A program made the translations under genes and the position numbers. The notes beneath the pieces are model-generated. The model was not told where the DNA came from. It saw only the letters and a program-made list of their open reading frames with translations, and did not search any database. Shown here in pieces: positions 7,349 to 16,742 of a stretch of DNA of 45,526 nt. Origin of the DNA: Gemmatimonadota bacterium (GTDB lineage Bacteria > Gemmatimonadota > Gemmatimonadetes > Gemmatimonadales > GWC2-71-9); NCBI GenBank assembly GCA_003221005.1, contig QHTZ01000057.1, positions 1 through 45,526 of the forward strand. Direction: 5' to 3'. Every line of letters begins with the position of its first letter. The first letter of the stretch is position 1.

Positions 7349-7941
7349 CGCTGCTCCGCCTCCGCCCGCGCGTAATACGCGGCCCACGTCGTCGCCCGTC
7401 CTACGACCAGCGTGCGCGGCAGCGCTTCGAGCTCCACCTTCACGCTGCGGTACTCCCGGCGGGCCGACCGGAGCAGCGACTGCACCTGGCTCGCGCTCGT
7501 AGGGACGTCCGACGCGACCACCAGCCAGTAGGTCGGGGCCATGGAATCCACGATCGGGGAGGCCGGCGGCGGCGCCCGACGGCCGGCGCGCACCAGGTCG
7601 TCCGGCGAGCGCAGCACGGGCTCGAGGATCCGGGGTGGGGCGCCCACTTCCGGCTCCGGTGCTTCCATGTAATGCCAGCCCACCTGCTGCTGCGTTGGCT
7701 CGTCGTCGCGCTGCGGGAAAATGCGATCGATCGTCCCGTCCTGCTCGATCCGGAGCACGATGACATGCGCCGGCTGCGCCAGCTCGAACCGCACCTCGCT
7801 GGGCGAAACGCTCACGATCCCCGGACCGTACGCGTCGGCGGCGCCGAGCCGCGTGACCGCGAGCGGCGCCCACGAGCGGGGCGCTGGGTGCCCGCCGCAA
7901 GCGGCGACCAGCAGCAATGCCGGGGCGGTGGGCTTGCGCAT
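7345..7941 (-). CDS. Small lipoprotein, possible DUF4384-like
   Basis: 198-residue protein with a short signal peptide and lipobox (LLVAAC, Cys15). The central 'FELAQPAHVIVLRIEQDGTI' resembles the beta-rich DUF4384-type domain, in which proteins describe a variable passed to the cell surface; that assignment is tentative. The rest is low in recognisable motifs. It is divergent from era, sharing an 83-bp upstream region, and convergent with the small frame at 7139-7348. Role unknown. Confidence 0.7.
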   Translation of the reverse strand: MRKPTAPALLLVAACGGHPAPRSWAPLAVTRLGAADAYGPGIVSVSPSEVRFELAQPAHVIVLRIEQDGTIDRIFPQRDDEPTQQQVGWHYMEAPEPEVGAPPRILEPVLRSPDDLVRAGRRAPPPASPIVDSMAPTYWLVVASDVPTSASQVQSLLRSARREYRSVKVELEALPRTLVVGRATTWAAYYARAEAEQR

Positions 7942-8024
7942 GCTTCACAATGCGGCACCAGCGAGCCGGCATCAAGCCCGGGGCTGCTTGACGGCGTGGC
8001 GCCCCGCCTTTTGCTTCAGCATCT

Positions 8025-8882
8025 ATGACGAAATGCGGCACCGTGGTGCTCGCCGGCCGCCCCAACGTCGGCAAGTCCACCCTGCTCAACGCGCTCGTGG
8101 GCGAGCATCTGGCGATCGTCTCGCCCAAGCCGCAGTCCACCCGGCTGCCGGTCGTCGGCCTACTGACTCGGGGCGACACGCAGTTCATCTTCACCGACTC
8201 GCCCGGCTTGCTCGAGCCCCAGTACGCGCTGCACGAGACGATGCGCGCCGCGGCCGTGCGCGCCATCGCTGACGCCGAGGTGATCGCCTACCTGCACCCG
8301 CTGCTCGAGTTTCCCGCGCCCGACCTGCAGACAGTGGCGCGCCTCGAGAAACCGCCGCGCGCTGTCGTAGTGACGGTCTACACCAAGGCCGACGTGGTTC
8401 GACCGTCCGACCGTCCGACCGTCCGACCGTCCGACGGGGTGGTGGTCTCCGCGCTGCGGGGTGAAGGCATGGACACGCTCCTTGAGCGGCTTGCGGCGCA
8501 CCTGCCCGAGGGTCCATTTCACTACGACCCCGAGGAGATGGCGACGCAGCCGGCCCGGTTCTTCGCGGCCGAATTCATTCGCGAGGCGGCGTTCGAGCAG
8601 CTGCACGAGGAGTTGCCCTACAGCGTCGCCGTGGAGATCGATGAGTTCCGGGAGGGTGCAAGCCCGGTATATATTCGGGCGGTGGTGTGCGTCGAGCGCG
8701 ACAGCCAAAAGGGTATCGTGATCGGCGAGGGGGGTCGCACCATCAAACGGCTCGGGACCGCCGCCCGCGCCAAAATCGAAGCGTTGCTCGACACCCGCGT
8801 GTTCCTGGAGCTGCACGTCAAGGTGTTGCCGAAGTGGCGCCGCCACCAACCGTCGCTCAAGCGTCTGGGGTACGCCGGATGA
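8025..8882 (+). CDS. era: GTPase Era
   Basis: Era is a ribosome-assembly GTPase that binds the 3' end of 16S rRNA. The 285 residues show the P-loop GRPNVGKS (11-18), a G2/switch region around 'SPKPQSTR', G3 as DSPG (usually DTPG), a G4 box written TKAD (usually NKxD), and a C-terminal KH domain with '[15 protein letters not shown]' (from about 230). After TKAD an unusual '[12 protein letters not shown]' stretch is encoded by an 8-bp tandem repeat and replaces the normal variable loop before 'SALRGEG'. No strong ribosome site precedes the ATG. Its stop overlaps the Trm112-like start (ATGA). Confidence 0.93.
   Translation: MTKCGTVVLAGRPNVGKSTLLNALVGEHLAIVSPKPQSTRLPVVGLLTRGDTQFIFTDSPGLLEPQYALHETMRAAAVRAIADAEVIAYLHPLLEFPAPDLQTVARLEKPPRAVVVTVYTKADVVRPSDRPTVRPSDGVVVSALRGEGMDTLLERLAAHLPEGPFHYDPEEMATQPARFFAAEFIREAAFEQLHEELPYSVAVEIDEFREGASPVYIRAVVCVERDSQKGIVIGEGGRTIKRLGTAARAKIEALLDTRVFLELHVKVLPKWRRHQPSLKRLGYAG
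8401..8435. repeat. 8-bp tandem repeat (GACCGTCC) inside era
   Basis: GACCGTCC is repeated four times plus a partial copy, in frame within era, and encodes RPSD/RPTV peptides. The same unit occurs on both strands around 9048-9129. Confidence 0.9.
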
Positions 8883-9049
8883 GCCTTGCGCCCGACCTCC
8901 TGGAGATTCTCGTCTGCCCCAAGTGCAAGGGCCCGCTCGAGCATCGCACGGCGCCGCGGGAGGAGCTGGTATGCCATGCCTGCCGCTTGATCTACGCGGT
9001 CGAGGACGACATTCCCATCATGTTGATCGATGAGGCGAAGCATTTCTGA
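8879..9049 (+). CDS. Trm112 family zinc-binding protein (YcaR-like)
   Basis: 56-residue Trm112-like protein with two Cys pairs, CPKC (13-16) and CHAC (32-35), followed by '[17 protein letters not shown]', the family signature. In eukaryotes and archaea Trm112 activates methyltransferases; the bacterial YcaR-type role is less defined. It overlaps the end of era by 4 bp (ATGA), so expression is probably coupled, and its 3' end runs into the start of the PorV-like gene. Confidence 0.88.
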   Translation: MSLAPDLLEILVCPKCKGPLEHRTAPREELVCHACRLIYAVEDDIPIMLIDEAKHF

Positions 9050-10244
9050 CGGACGGTCGGACCGCCGGACGGTCGGACAGGCTGCCCTGGTGGCGCTTCT
9101 CCTGTCCATCGGTCCGACCGTCCGACCGTGCCGCCCGCAGGCCGTCAACAACGCCGGTGCGCTCTTCCTTTCGTTGCCGGTGGGCGCGCGGGCCGTCGGC
9201 ATGGGTCAGACCGCGGTGGCGCTCGCCGGGCGCGGCGAAGCCGCCTTCTGGAATCCGGCGGGCCTCGCGACCATGCCGGAGAGTGAGTTTGCGCTCGAGA
9301 GCGCGAGCCTCGCGGCGGGCGCGAGTCACGCGCTCACCGCCTACTTCCACTCGCACGGCATCGGGGTGATCGGCGGGGCAGTGTACCTCCTCGATTATGG
9401 CGACCTCGACCGCACCGACTCGACCAACAACACGATCGCCCGCATCTCTCCGCGCAACCTCGAGTTTCTCGCTTCGTACGCGACCGAGCTGGGTAGCTCA
9501 CTGACGCTGGGAATCAACTACAAGCTGGTCGAGTTCCGCGTGGACTGCAGCGGCGACTGTCGCGATTTCCCGGGCGGCCAAGGGGTCACCAACGGGGTGG
9601 ACATCGGCGGCCAGCTCGCCGTCGGCGCCGATGGCGCGTTGCGGGTCGGTGTCGCCGTGCGCAACATCGGCTTTAAGCTGCAGGTGAACAACCGCGACCA
9701 GGCGGATGCGCTCCCCGCCCGCCTCGTGATCGGCGCGCTGTACCGGCTGGCGCTGCACGTCGAGCGGGGGGCCGCGGGCGGGAGCGGCGACGGGATCGAC
9801 GTGAACCTCGCGGCCGACGTGGACAGCCGGTGGGGGAGCTACGGCGACTCACAGATGCGCTTGGGGGTGGACGTCGGGTACCAGCGTATGCTGCGGGTGC
9901 GCGGCGGCTACGCCTTCGTGCGCGATGGCTTGAGCGGGCCGTGTGTGGGGATGGGCGTCACGAGCGGCGCTATCGGAGTCGACCTCGCGCGCTCGTTCTT
10001 GAGCAGCTCGGATTTCGTGGCGGATAACCGATGGCGCTGGTCGGCTGGCAGGCCGGCGTCGGCCAGGGGGTGGGCGGGGGGGCGGGGGCGGGGGACTCGG
10101 GGCAGGCGGCGCGGCGGCGCTTCTGGGTCCGACCCGTCGCTTCCTTTCTTCTTCCCGGCTCAGGTCAGTTCCTGTCTCACCAGAACCGCGCGGCGGGATA
10201 CGTCGCCGCTGAACTTTACACCCTGGTCCGCTACTTCCAACTGA
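9030..10244 (+). CDS. PorV/PorQ-like outer-membrane barrel protein
   Basis: UPF0164/PorV-like protein with the family opening '[19 protein letters not shown]', '[10 protein letters not shown]' and later barrel strands. Relatives are FadL-like barrels that act in type IX secretion or as exported proteins; no other type IX genes are in view, so the role is open. The N-terminus (signal '[11 protein letters not shown]') is partly encoded by the GACCGTCC inverted repeat. A start at 9030 overlaps the Trm112-like gene by 20 bp; GTG 9090 is an alternative. After about residue 333 the frame becomes Arg/Gly-rich shadow sequence overlapping the next gene, so the true 3' end is probably near 10027 and an indel is possible. 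Confidence 0.75.
   Translation: MRRSISDGRSDRRTVGQAALVALLLSIGPTVRPCRPQAVNNAGALFLSLPVGARAVGMGQTAVALAGRGEAAFWNPAGLATMPESEFALESASLAAGASHALTAYFHSHGIGVIGGAVYLLDYGDLDRTDSTNNTIARISPRNLEFLASYATELGSSLTLGINYKLVEFRVDCSGDCRDFPGGQGVTNGVDIGGQLAVGADGALRVGVAVRNIGFKLQVNNRDQADALPARLVIGALYRLALHVERGAAGGSGDGIDVNLAADVDSRWGSYGDSQMRLGVDVGYQRMLRVRGGYAFVRDGLSGPCVGMGVTSGAIGVDLARSFLSSSDFVADNRWRWSAGRPASARGWAGGRGRGTRGRRRGGASGSDPSLPFFFPAQVSSCLTRTARRDTSPLNFTPWSATSN
9048..9129. repeat. Inverted GGACGGTC/GACCGTCC repeat over a signal-peptide region
   Basis: Left block 9048-9081 holds GGACGGTC units; right block 9102-9129 holds the complement. A perfect 14-bp inverted pair is 9051-9064 and 9110-9123. The blocks flank the codons for the hydrophobic core of the PorV-like signal peptide. 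This is the same unit as in era at 8401-8435. Confidence 0.85.
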
Positions 10245-10804
10245 CCCACACCGGCCGGAGCGCCGCCGATCAGTTCCGCGATCTCGCCTTTCAGGTTGCC
10301 CGCCACGACTTCGCTCCCACGGGGCGTGACACGGCGTTCGAGTATTACGAAACGATGGAGCGCTACATGGCGAGCGGCGCGTTCAACCGGGCACCGGGGC
10401 CGGGCCTCGTGCCCGAGAGCGACAGTACGACGTACAACGGGGCGGTGTGGCTGCTCGCCCGGCGCACATTCTGGCGCGACCCCGCCAGCCCGCCGGATCC
10501 GACCTCGCGCGAGTACCAGAGTGCCCTGCAGTTCTACCAGGCCCACGCCGTAGGGGAGGGGTACCTCTGGTCGTGGCACGGCGTCGAGGCCCAGCTGGCC
10601 GAGTTCCGCGCCGCCGTGGCCAGGAGCGACAACGCCTTCCGGAGCGCGCAGGATCAGCTCGGGCTGCTGCTCGCCAATCACGTCGCAAGCGCGGTGGACG
10701 CCTTGATCTCGAGTCGCCTCGCCAGCGCCGTGCGGCGACCGGCCGCTCTCCATACCGCCCTCGGCCGACGCGGCTTCGCGGTCAACGTTTCCCTGGGTTT
10801 CTAG
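10031..10804 (+). CDS. DUF5683-like membrane-associated protein
   Basis: 257-residue protein. A low-complexity Gly-rich N-terminus is followed by '[24 protein letters not shown]', which resembles the DUF5683-type motif (P.A..LPG.GQ), then a tail without known domains. Function unknown; such proteins often sit next to PorV-like genes. In its frame a TAA at 10025-10027 lies one codon before the ATG, the usual arrangement if the upstream gene ended there. The N-terminal G-tract region is unreliable for choosing the start. Confidence 0.65.
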   Translation: MALVGWQAGVGQGVGGGAGAGDSGQAARRRFWVRPVASFLLPGSGQFLSHQNRAAGYVAAELYTLVRYFQLTHTGRSAADQFRDLAFQVARHDFAPTGRDTAFEYYETMERYMASGAFNRAPGPGLVPESDSTTYNGAVWLLARRTFWRDPASPPDPTSREYQSALQFYQAHAVGEGYLWSWHGVEAQLAEFRAAVARSDNAFRSAQDQLGLLLANHVASAVDALISSRLASAVRRPAALHTALGRRGFAVNVSLGF

Positions 10805-10820
10805 CGCGGTGCAGGCCGAG

Positions 10821-10839
10821 CCCATCCTTCAAGGATGGG
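10821..10839. terminator. Hairpin after the DUF5683-like gene
   Basis: CCCATCC-TTCAA-GGATGGG forms a 7-bp stem with a 5-base loop, 17 bases after the stop codon. It is followed by AAAATT rather than a T-run, so its terminator strength is doubtful. Confidence 0.45.
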
Positions 10840-10854
10840 AAAATTACGGCTGGT

Positions 10855-10883
10855 TTGACACTCCGGCCTACGGGACCTAAGTT
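10855..10883 (+). promoter_or_regulatory. Sigma-70-like promoter for the GGDEF gene
   Basis: A perfect TTGACA (10855-10860), a 17-base spacer and TAAGTT (10878-10883) lie about 33 bases before the GTG start of the receiver-GGDEF gene and after a hairpin. Confidence 0.55.
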
Positions 10884-10915
10884 TAAGTGGGCTCAACCCT
10901 TACGCGAGGAGCCAG

Positions 10916-11890
10916 GTGCGGACGCGCCCGACGATTCTCTTCTTCTCGCCGGCCGGCCGTTCCGCACCTCACTCCCTGAGGCAGTGGGCGGACGGGAAGG
11001 GCCTGACCGTCCTCCAGATTCCCGCCGCAGCCGCGGTCCAGGAGATCGTGATGCGATCCCTGCCGCAGCTCGTGGTCATTGACGCGGATGGCTCCGAGGC
11101 AGCCGGCCTCGAGCTGTGCGCCCAGCTCAAGGCCGATTCCTACTCCGCCATCGTGCCGCTCGCCGCGGTCGCCACCCGCCATACGACCAACGGTGTGAAG
11201 GCCTGGTTCGCCGCGGGAGCCGACGAGGTCATCACGCCGCTGTTCGAGCCCGCGGAGCAGGTGAGCCGGCTCGACGGCCTGATGACCCGCACGGCGCGCG
11301 ACGTGGCGGTGAACCCCTCCACCCGCCTGCCGGGCACGACCGAGATCGAGCGGGCGATCCGACGGCGCATGGAGGACGGCGGGTTATTCGCCGTGTGTTA
11401 TGCCGACCTCGATCACTTTAAGGAATACAACGATCGCTACAGCTACTACGACGGCGATCGCGTCATCTATATCCTGTCGCGCATCTTGCACGACGTCGTC
11501 AATGGCATGCTGGGCGCCCAGGGGTTCGTGGGTCACATCGGCGGGGATGACTTCATCTTGGTGATTCCGTTCGAATCGATTGCGGCCGTATGCAGTGAGA
11601 TCCTCGAGGTGTTCGACACGTTGATCCCCTATCAGTACAACGAGCAGGACCGGCGCGCCGGGTATTACTTCGGCAAGGACCGCCGCGGGCAGCTGCACCG
11701 CGTTCCCCTGATGACGCTCTCTATCGGGATCGTCACGAATCAGCACCGGAGGTTCGCGCATCCAGCCCAGGTGAGTGAGCTCGCCACCGAGATGAAGAGT
11801 TACGCCAAGACGCAGGTAGGATCGGTGTTTGTGGTCGACCGGCGACACGACCCCGAGCCGGACGACGACAGCGGGGGACGCCCGCGCTGA
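10916..11890 (+). CDS. Response-regulator-like protein with GGDEF domain
   Basis: 324 residues. Residues about 1-125 form a receiver-like domain (LVVIDADG at the phospho-acceptor strand, but with little of the usual acidic pocket). A GGDEF domain follows with 'CYADLDHFKEYND' and the active-site motif GGDDF (209-213) in place of GGDEF/GGEEF. Canonical enzymes make cyclic di-GMP; the Asp at the fourth position makes activity uncertain. The spacing and the 'TLSIGIV' strand are normal. GTG start with GAGGAG upstream. It overlaps the next gene by one base (TGATG). Confidence 0.85.
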   Translation: MRTRPTILFFSPAGRSAPHSLRQWADGKGLTVLQIPAAAAVQEIVMRSLPQLVVIDADGSEAAGLELCAQLKADSYSAIVPLAAVATRHTTNGVKAWFAAGADEVITPLFEPAEQVSRLDGLMTRTARDVAVNPSTRLPGTTEIERAIRRRMEDGGLFAVCYADLDHFKEYNDRYSYYDGDRVIYILSRILHDVVNGMLGAQGFVGHIGGDDFILVIPFESIAAVCSEILEVFDTLIPYQYNEQDRRAGYYFGKDRRGQLHRVPLMTLSIGIVTNQHRRFAHPAQVSELATEMKSYAKTQVGSVFVVDRRHDPEPDDDSGGRPR

Positions 11891-12699
11891 TGAACGTCAC
11901 CTGCCCGTCGTGCGAGACCGTCTATCGCGTGGACCCCGCCAAGGTCCCGGCGGGAGGGGTGCGCGCGCGCTGTGCCGTGTGCAACAACGTGTTTGCGGTG
12001 ACTCAGACGTCTCCCGCGGCCACGCCGGCTCGAGCAGCCCCCGTCGCCCCCGTCCCCCCGGCGCCTCCGCCTGCCACTGCGGCGCCGGTGTTCACGCCGA
12101 AGCCCCCGCCCGTGGCGGCGCCCCCGCCCAGACCTGCCCCCGTACCTCCGGTGCAGCCGCGACCGCCGTTCGCCCGGCCGTCCGGTGCGGTGGGCGCGCC
12201 CGTGGCGCCGCCGCGCCCGGCGGTACCTCCCGCGGCACCGCCTGTCGGTGCGCCGCCCCCACGGCCTGTTGCACCGCCGGCGGCTCGCGCGGCGCCCGTG
12301 GCCGCACCGCCGACGCCACCGTCGACTCCCCGGGCGGCCCCTGCGGCACCTGTGCCCGCTCCCGCGCCTGCTCCTGCTCCCCCAGCCCCTGGGCCCGTGG
12401 GCGGTCCAGGAAAGCGGATGACGGGTCCGCTCCGCCCCGTCAATCCGTTCATGGTGCAGGATCCCAAGCAGAAGGCCCGTCGGCTCGCTCGCGCGCTGGT
12501 CTCCGACCTCGTGGTGTACCACCCTGAAAAGCGACAGCAGGGGATTCGGGATGGCACGTTGCCCCTGCTGTTCAAGGACGAGATCGAAAAGAGCTGGCGG
12601 GAGTACGTGGAGCAGGTGGGGACGGACCTCGCCAAGAGCACGCCCTTCTGGACGGAGGCGCTCAACGAGATTCTCGCAGGAGGTGGCAAGGTCTTCTGA
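11890..12699 (+). CDS. MJ0042-type zinc-ribbon protein with proline/alanine linker
   Basis: 269 residues in three parts: an N-terminal MJ0042-type zinc ribbon (CPSC at 5-8, CAVC at 28-31), a long Pro/Ala linker (about 40-170), and a conserved C-terminal alpha-helical region from 'NPFMVQDPKQKARRLARALVSD' onward with 'FKDEIEKSWREYVEQ'. Similar proteins in other deltaproteobacteria-like and Gemmatimonadota-like genomes have no assigned role; a regulator or scaffold is plausible. It directly follows the GGDEF gene, suggesting shared signalling. Confidence 0.8.
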   Translation: MNVTCPSCETVYRVDPAKVPAGGVRARCAVCNNVFAVTQTSPAATPARAAPVAPVPPAPPPATAAPVFTPKPPPVAAPPPRPAPVPPVQPRPPFARPSGAVGAPVAPPRPAVPPAAPPVGAPPPRPVAPPAARAAPVAAPPTPPSTPRAAPAAPVPAPAPAPAPPAPGPVGGPGKRMTGPLRPVNPFMVQDPKQKARRLARALVSDLVVYHPEKRQQGIRDGTLPLLFKDEIEKSWREYVEQVGTDLAKSTPFWTEALNEILAGGGKVF

Positions 12700-12743
12700 G
12701 ACTGGCCCGGGGTTCGCTAACCTGTTATATTTCCTCGCAGTTA

Positions 12744-12775
12744 GAGCCGTCCTCCGGGAAGCCGGCGGACGGCTC
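12744..12775. promoter_or_regulatory. Hairpin in the prfB leader
   Basis: GAGCCGTCC (12744-12752) pairs with GGACGGCTC (12767-12775), with an inner CCGG/CCGG pair. It lies downstream of a TATATT (12726-12731, possible -10 box without a clear -35) and upstream of prfB. It could be a terminator of the preceding gene or a leader structure. Confidence 0.4.
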
Positions 12776-12807
12776 ATATCTTACCTAGCCAAGCGAGCGA
12801 GCGATCC

Positions 12808-13936
12808 GTGGCCCTATCCGACCGTTTCCAAGACTTCCAACGGCGCCTCACCGAGCTCCGGGGCTTCCTTTGAGGTAGATGGGAAGGTCAAGCGCCTCGG
12901 GGAGTTGGAGCACGTGATGGCCGAGGGCAACATCTGGTCCGACCCGGCGCAGGCCAGCCAGGTGGTGCAAGAGGTCAAGGAGCTCAAGCGCTGGGTCGAG
13001 CCCTACCAGGCCGTGCGCAAGCGGATTGACGACGCGCGGGCCCTCTACGAGCTGTCACAGGACGAGTCAGACGAAGGGCACGCGCATCTCGTGGCCGAGG
13101 TCCTCAAGGGGAGATCGCTCGAAGACGAGGCTGACCGCATTGCCGCCGACCTCGAAGCCCTCGAGCTTCAGAACATGCTCCAGGGTCCCGATGACTCGCG
13201 CGCTGCGCTCCTCACCATCCATCCGGGTGCGGGCGGCACCGAGTCGCAGGACTGGGCCGAGATGCTGATGCGGATGTACGTGCGCTGGGCCGAGCGGCAC
13301 GGCTTCAAGGTCGAGGTTCTGGACCTCCTCGAAGGAGAGGAAGCCGGGATCAAGTCCGCCGAGATCCAGATCAGCGGCCGCTACGCCTACGGGCTGCTCA
13401 AGGCGGAAAAGGGGGTGCACCGGCTGGTGCGCATCTCGCCGTTCGACGCCCAATCCCGACGGCACACCTCCTTCGCCTCGGTGTTCGTCTACCCCGTGGT
13501 CGACGAGGACATCGAGATCGAGATCCGGGACGAGGACTTGCGGGTGGACACGTTCCGTGCGTCGGGGAAAGGCGGCCAGCACGTCAACAAGACGTCGTCG
13601 GCGGTGCGGATCACGCACCTCCCGACTGGCATCGTGGTCTCGTGTCAGCAGGAGCGCAGTCAGCACAAGAACAAGGCCACGGCGCTCAAGATGCTGAAGG
13701 CGCGGCTGTACGAGCGGGCGGTCGAGGAGCGGGAGGCGAAGAAAGCGGAGGTGGACAAGCAGAAGATGGATATCGCGTTCGGCAACCAGATCCGGTCCTA
13801 CGTGTTCCAGCCCTACACGATGGTCAACGACCACCGCACCGACCTGAAGGTGAGCGACGTCCACAAGGTGATGGACGGCGATCTCGACCCCTTCATCGAG
13901 GCGTTCCTCAAGCGCTTCGGGAGCAAGGCCGCGTGA
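12808..13936 (+). CDS. prfB: Peptide chain release factor 2, with programmed +1 frameshift
   Basis: Release factor 2 ends translation at UGA and UAA. Frame 0 runs from GTG 12808 through 21 codons to CTT TGA at 12868-12873. Skipping T12871 continues as '[16 protein letters not shown]' to the stop at 13936, about 375 residues in all. A GGGG (12860-12863) four bases before CTTTGA matches the usual stimulatory Shine-Dalgarno-like element. The SPF specificity motif is at residues 210-212 and GGQ at 255-257. The frameshift is the well-known autoregulatory device: low RF2 favours shifting. Overlaps lysS by 4 bp (GTGA). Confidence 0.95.
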
Positions 13937-15408
13937 CGAGCTTCGTCGAAGAGGCCCGGCGCGAGAAGCTCAAGGAGCTTCGGAAGCGCGGCGTGGAGCC
14001 ATTCGGCTACCGGTTCGAGCGCACCAGTCTCGCCCGGAGCGCTCTCGATGGATTCCGCGAAGACGACAAAGCAGTGCATCGCTTAGCGGGCCGGCTTGTG
14101 TTGCTGCGCCCGATGGGGAAGGTCACGTTTGGCCACCTCGAGGACGCGAGCGGCCGGATCCAGCTTTACTTCAAGCGGGACTTTTTGGGGGACGACACGT
14201 ACGGGGTCTTGAAGCTCCTGGATCTGGGCGACCTCGTGGGCGTCGAGGGCCCACTGTTCCGCACCCAGACGGGCGAGGTCACCCTCCAGGTTCGGGGACT
14301 CACTGTGCTCGCGAAGTCGCTCCGACCGTTGTCCCTCGGCAAGGAGGACGCGAGCGGGGTGCGTCACGGCGAGCTGTCGGATCCGGAGCTACGGGCCCGT
14401 CAGCGTTATGCTGACCTGGCGGTGCACCCTGAAGTCCGCGAGGTGTTCAAGCTGCGGGCGCGTGTCGTGAGCTTCATCCGCAAGTTCCTGGACGCGCGGG
14501 GGTATCTCGAGGTCGAGACACCGGTGCTGCAGCCGCTGTATGGTGGCGCCGCGGCGCGTCCGTTCAAGACGCACTACGAGGCACTCGATACCACCGTCTA
14601 CCTACGCATCGCCGACGAGTTGTACCTCAAGCGATGCATCGTTGGGGGGCTCGAGCGGGTGTACGAGATAGGGCATGACTTTCGGAACGAGGGTTTGTCG
14701 CGCTTCCACAATCCGGAATTCACCATGGCTGAATGGTACGAGGCTTATGCCGACTACGAGGTGATGCGGGAGATCGCGGAATCCATGGTTGCGAACATGG
14801 TGGAGGAACTGTTCGGCACGACGACGCTGGAGCGCCACGGAGCGACGCTTTCGTTTCAGCGCCCCTTCGCTCGTAAAGACTATTACTCGCTCGTGCGTGA
14901 AACGGCGGGTGTGGACCTCATGAGCGCCACAGGGGCCGAATTGCGCGAAGCGCTCAAACGCCGCAATGTCGTCGAGACCGATCAGCTCACCATGCCGAAG
15001 CTGACGGATGAAGTCTTCAAGACCTACGTCGAGCCCACGCTCGTGCAACCCACGTTCGTGTTCGACTACCCGAAATCCCTGTCCCCCCTTGCGAAGGTGA
15101 AGCGAGGCGATCCGCAGCGGGTAGAGCGGTGGGAGCTGTTCATCCAGAAGCGTGAGGTCGCCAACGCGTTCAGCGAGCTCAACGACCCCGAGGACCAAGC
15201 CGAGCGGTTCGCGCAACAGGCGAATCTGCGGGCCGCGGGGGACCAGGAAGCGCAGCAGCTCGACGAGGACTTCCTCCGGGCGCTCGAGTACGGCATGCCG
15301 CCGACGGGCGGCGTCGGTCTCGGTGTCGACCGGCTGCTGATGATCCTCGCGGACCAGGCAAACATCCGCGAGGTGATTCTGTTCCCGATGCTGCGGCCCC
15401 AGGAATGA
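13933..15408 (+). CDS. lysS: Lysyl-tRNA synthetase, class II
   Basis: 491-residue class II lysyl-tRNA synthetase charging tRNA-Lys. It has an N-terminal OB fold (about 50-150), motif 1 around '[12 protein letters not shown]', the 'GGAAARPF' loop (about 204-211), motif 2 '[20 protein letters not shown]' and motif 3 '[13 protein letters not shown]' near the C-terminus. The GTG start overlaps the prfB stop (GTGA), and the stop overlaps the lolC-like ATG. prfB-lysS adjacency is known from other bacteria. Confidence 0.96.
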   Translation: MTSFVEEARREKLKELRKRGVEPFGYRFERTSLARSALDGFREDDKAVHRLAGRLVLLRPMGKVTFGHLEDASGRIQLYFKRDFLGDDTYGVLKLLDLGDLVGVEGPLFRTQTGEVTLQVRGLTVLAKSLRPLSLGKEDASGVRHGELSDPELRARQRYADLAVHPEVREVFKLRARVVSFIRKFLDARGYLEVETPVLQPLYGGAAARPFKTHYEALDTTVYLRIADELYLKRCIVGGLERVYEIGHDFRNEGLSRFHNPEFTMAEWYEAYADYEVMREIAESMVANMVEELFGTTTLERHGATLSFQRPFARKDYYSLVRETAGVDLMSATGAELREALKRRNVVETDQLTMPKLTDEVFKTYVEPTLVQPTFVFDYPKSLSPLAKVKRGDPQRVERWELFIQKREVANAFSELNDPEDQAERFAQQANLRAAGDQEAQQLDEDFLRALEYGMPPTGGVGLGVDRLLMILADQANIREVILFPMLRPQE

Positions 15409-16742
15409 CGCTCCCTTCTCCGGCGGTGTGGCTCGCCACGGGCGCGGGAGCGGTGCTGCTCCTCGCCGTCCGCTTCGCGCGGGAGCTGTGGCCGAGCCGG
15501 CTGGAGCGCCAGATCGCCCTGCGCTACCTGCGCAGCCACCGCTCGTCGCGGCTCGTGTCGCTCATCACGCTTATCGCCGTGGGAGGCGTGACCGTCGGCG
15601 TCATGGCCCTGGTGGTCGTCCTCGGAGTGATGAACGGCCTCCAGTCCGACCTGCGCGACAAGATCCTCGTCGCCAATCCGCATCTCCGCGTCCTCACCTA
15701 TGGCGAGGGGTTGCGGGTGGACGATTGGCGCCGCGCGCTCGAGCAGGTGCGCCGCATGCCCGGCGTGGTGGCGGCGGCGCCGTTCGTGATGACCCAGGGC
15801 CTGCTCTCGGCGGGCCACGACTACGCCGAGGGGGTCGTCGTGCTCGGCGTGGAGCCGGATACCGGCACGCGGGCCGTGACGACGTTCGCGCGACACTTCG
15901 TCAAGGGCGATCTCCGCTTCCGCACCCGCCGCGCGGACGTCGAGGGCGGGGTGGCGCTAGGCACGCGGCTCGCGAGCAAGCTGTCCGCGTACCCCGGGGG
16001 CGTGGTGACGCTGGTGTCGCCTGCCGGCGCGCGCTTTAACCCGAGCCTCGGCGCCTTCGTGCCACAATTCCACCGCTACGAGGTGACGGGGATTTTCGAC
16101 ACCGGGATGTACGAGTACGACAATAATTATGTCGCGCTGCGGCGCCCCGTGGCGCAGCGCTTCGCGGGGCTCGACACGGCGGTGACTGGGATCGAGGTGC
16201 GGCTCGCCGATCCCTGGAACGCCGCGGCGCTCGGGCAACAGCTCGAGCTGCAGTTGGGGTATCCCTACCGCGTGCTCGACTGGCAGTCTCAGAACGCATC
16301 CCTCTTCTCGGCCCTGAAGCTCGAGAAACTCGCGATGGCCCTCGTAGTGTTCCTCATCTGCGTGGTGGCGGCCTTCAACGTGGTGGGGACCTTGACGATG
16401 GTCGTGCGTGACAAGACACGGGAGATCGGGATCCTGCTCGCCATGGGGCTCGAACGCGCGTCGATCCGGCGGATCTTCCTCGCGCAAGGGATCCTGATTG
16501 GGGTCGTGGGGACGTCGCTCGGCGCAGTGCTCGGCTTCGTGCTGGGCGGGATGGTGAACCGCGGCCAATGGATCCACATCGACCCCTCCATCTACTTCAT
16601 CGATCACCTTCCCGTGCACACGCAGCCGGTCGACGCCATCCTCGTGATCGCCGCGAGCCTGTTCGTGGCGACGCTCGCGCCGCTTTACCCCGCGATTCAG
16701 GCGGCGCGGCTCGACCCCGTGACGGCGATCCGCTACGAATGA
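15405..16742 (+). CDS. lolC: Lipoprotein-releasing ABC transporter permease (LolC/LolE family)
   Basis: 445-residue inner-membrane permease that, with LolD, releases outer-membrane lipoproteins. N-terminal transmembrane helix plus '[10 protein letters not shown]' and '[20 protein letters not shown]', a periplasmic MacB-like domain, then three C-terminal helices with '[10 protein letters not shown]' in the FtsX-type domain and 'PVTAIRYE' at the end. There is one LolC/E gene, so a homodimer is likely, as in many non-enteric bacteria. It would serve the many lipoproteins in this window. ATGA overlaps at both ends. Confidence 0.92.
   Translation: MTLPSPAVWLATGAGAVLLLAVRFARELWPSRLERQIALRYLRSHRSSRLVSLITLIAVGGVTVGVMALVVVLGVMNGLQSDLRDKILVANPHLRVLTYGEGLRVDDWRRALEQVRRMPGVVAAAPFVMTQGLLSAGHDYAEGVVVLGVEPDTGTRAVTTFARHFVKGDLRFRTRRADVEGGVALGTRLASKLSAYPGGVVTLVSPAGARFNPSLGAFVPQFHRYEVTGIFDTGMYEYDNNYVALRRPVAQRFAGLDTAVTGIEVRLADPWNAAALGQQLELQLGYPYRVLDWQSQNASLFSALKLEKLAMALVVFLICVVAAFNVVGTLTMVVRDKTREIGILLAMGLERASIRRIFLAQGILIGVVGTSLGAVLGFVLGGMVNRGQWIHIDPSIYFIDHLPVHTQPVDAILVIAASLFVATLAPLYPAIQAARLDPVTAIRYE

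Noticed and set aside
7988-8016. TTGACG as a -35 box for era
   Set aside because: No acceptable -10 box at 16-18 bases; left out of the feature list.
8401-9129. Possible CRISPR array from the GACCGTCC repeats
   Set aside because: The 8-bp unit repeats without spacers and lies inside genes; no cas genes are present.
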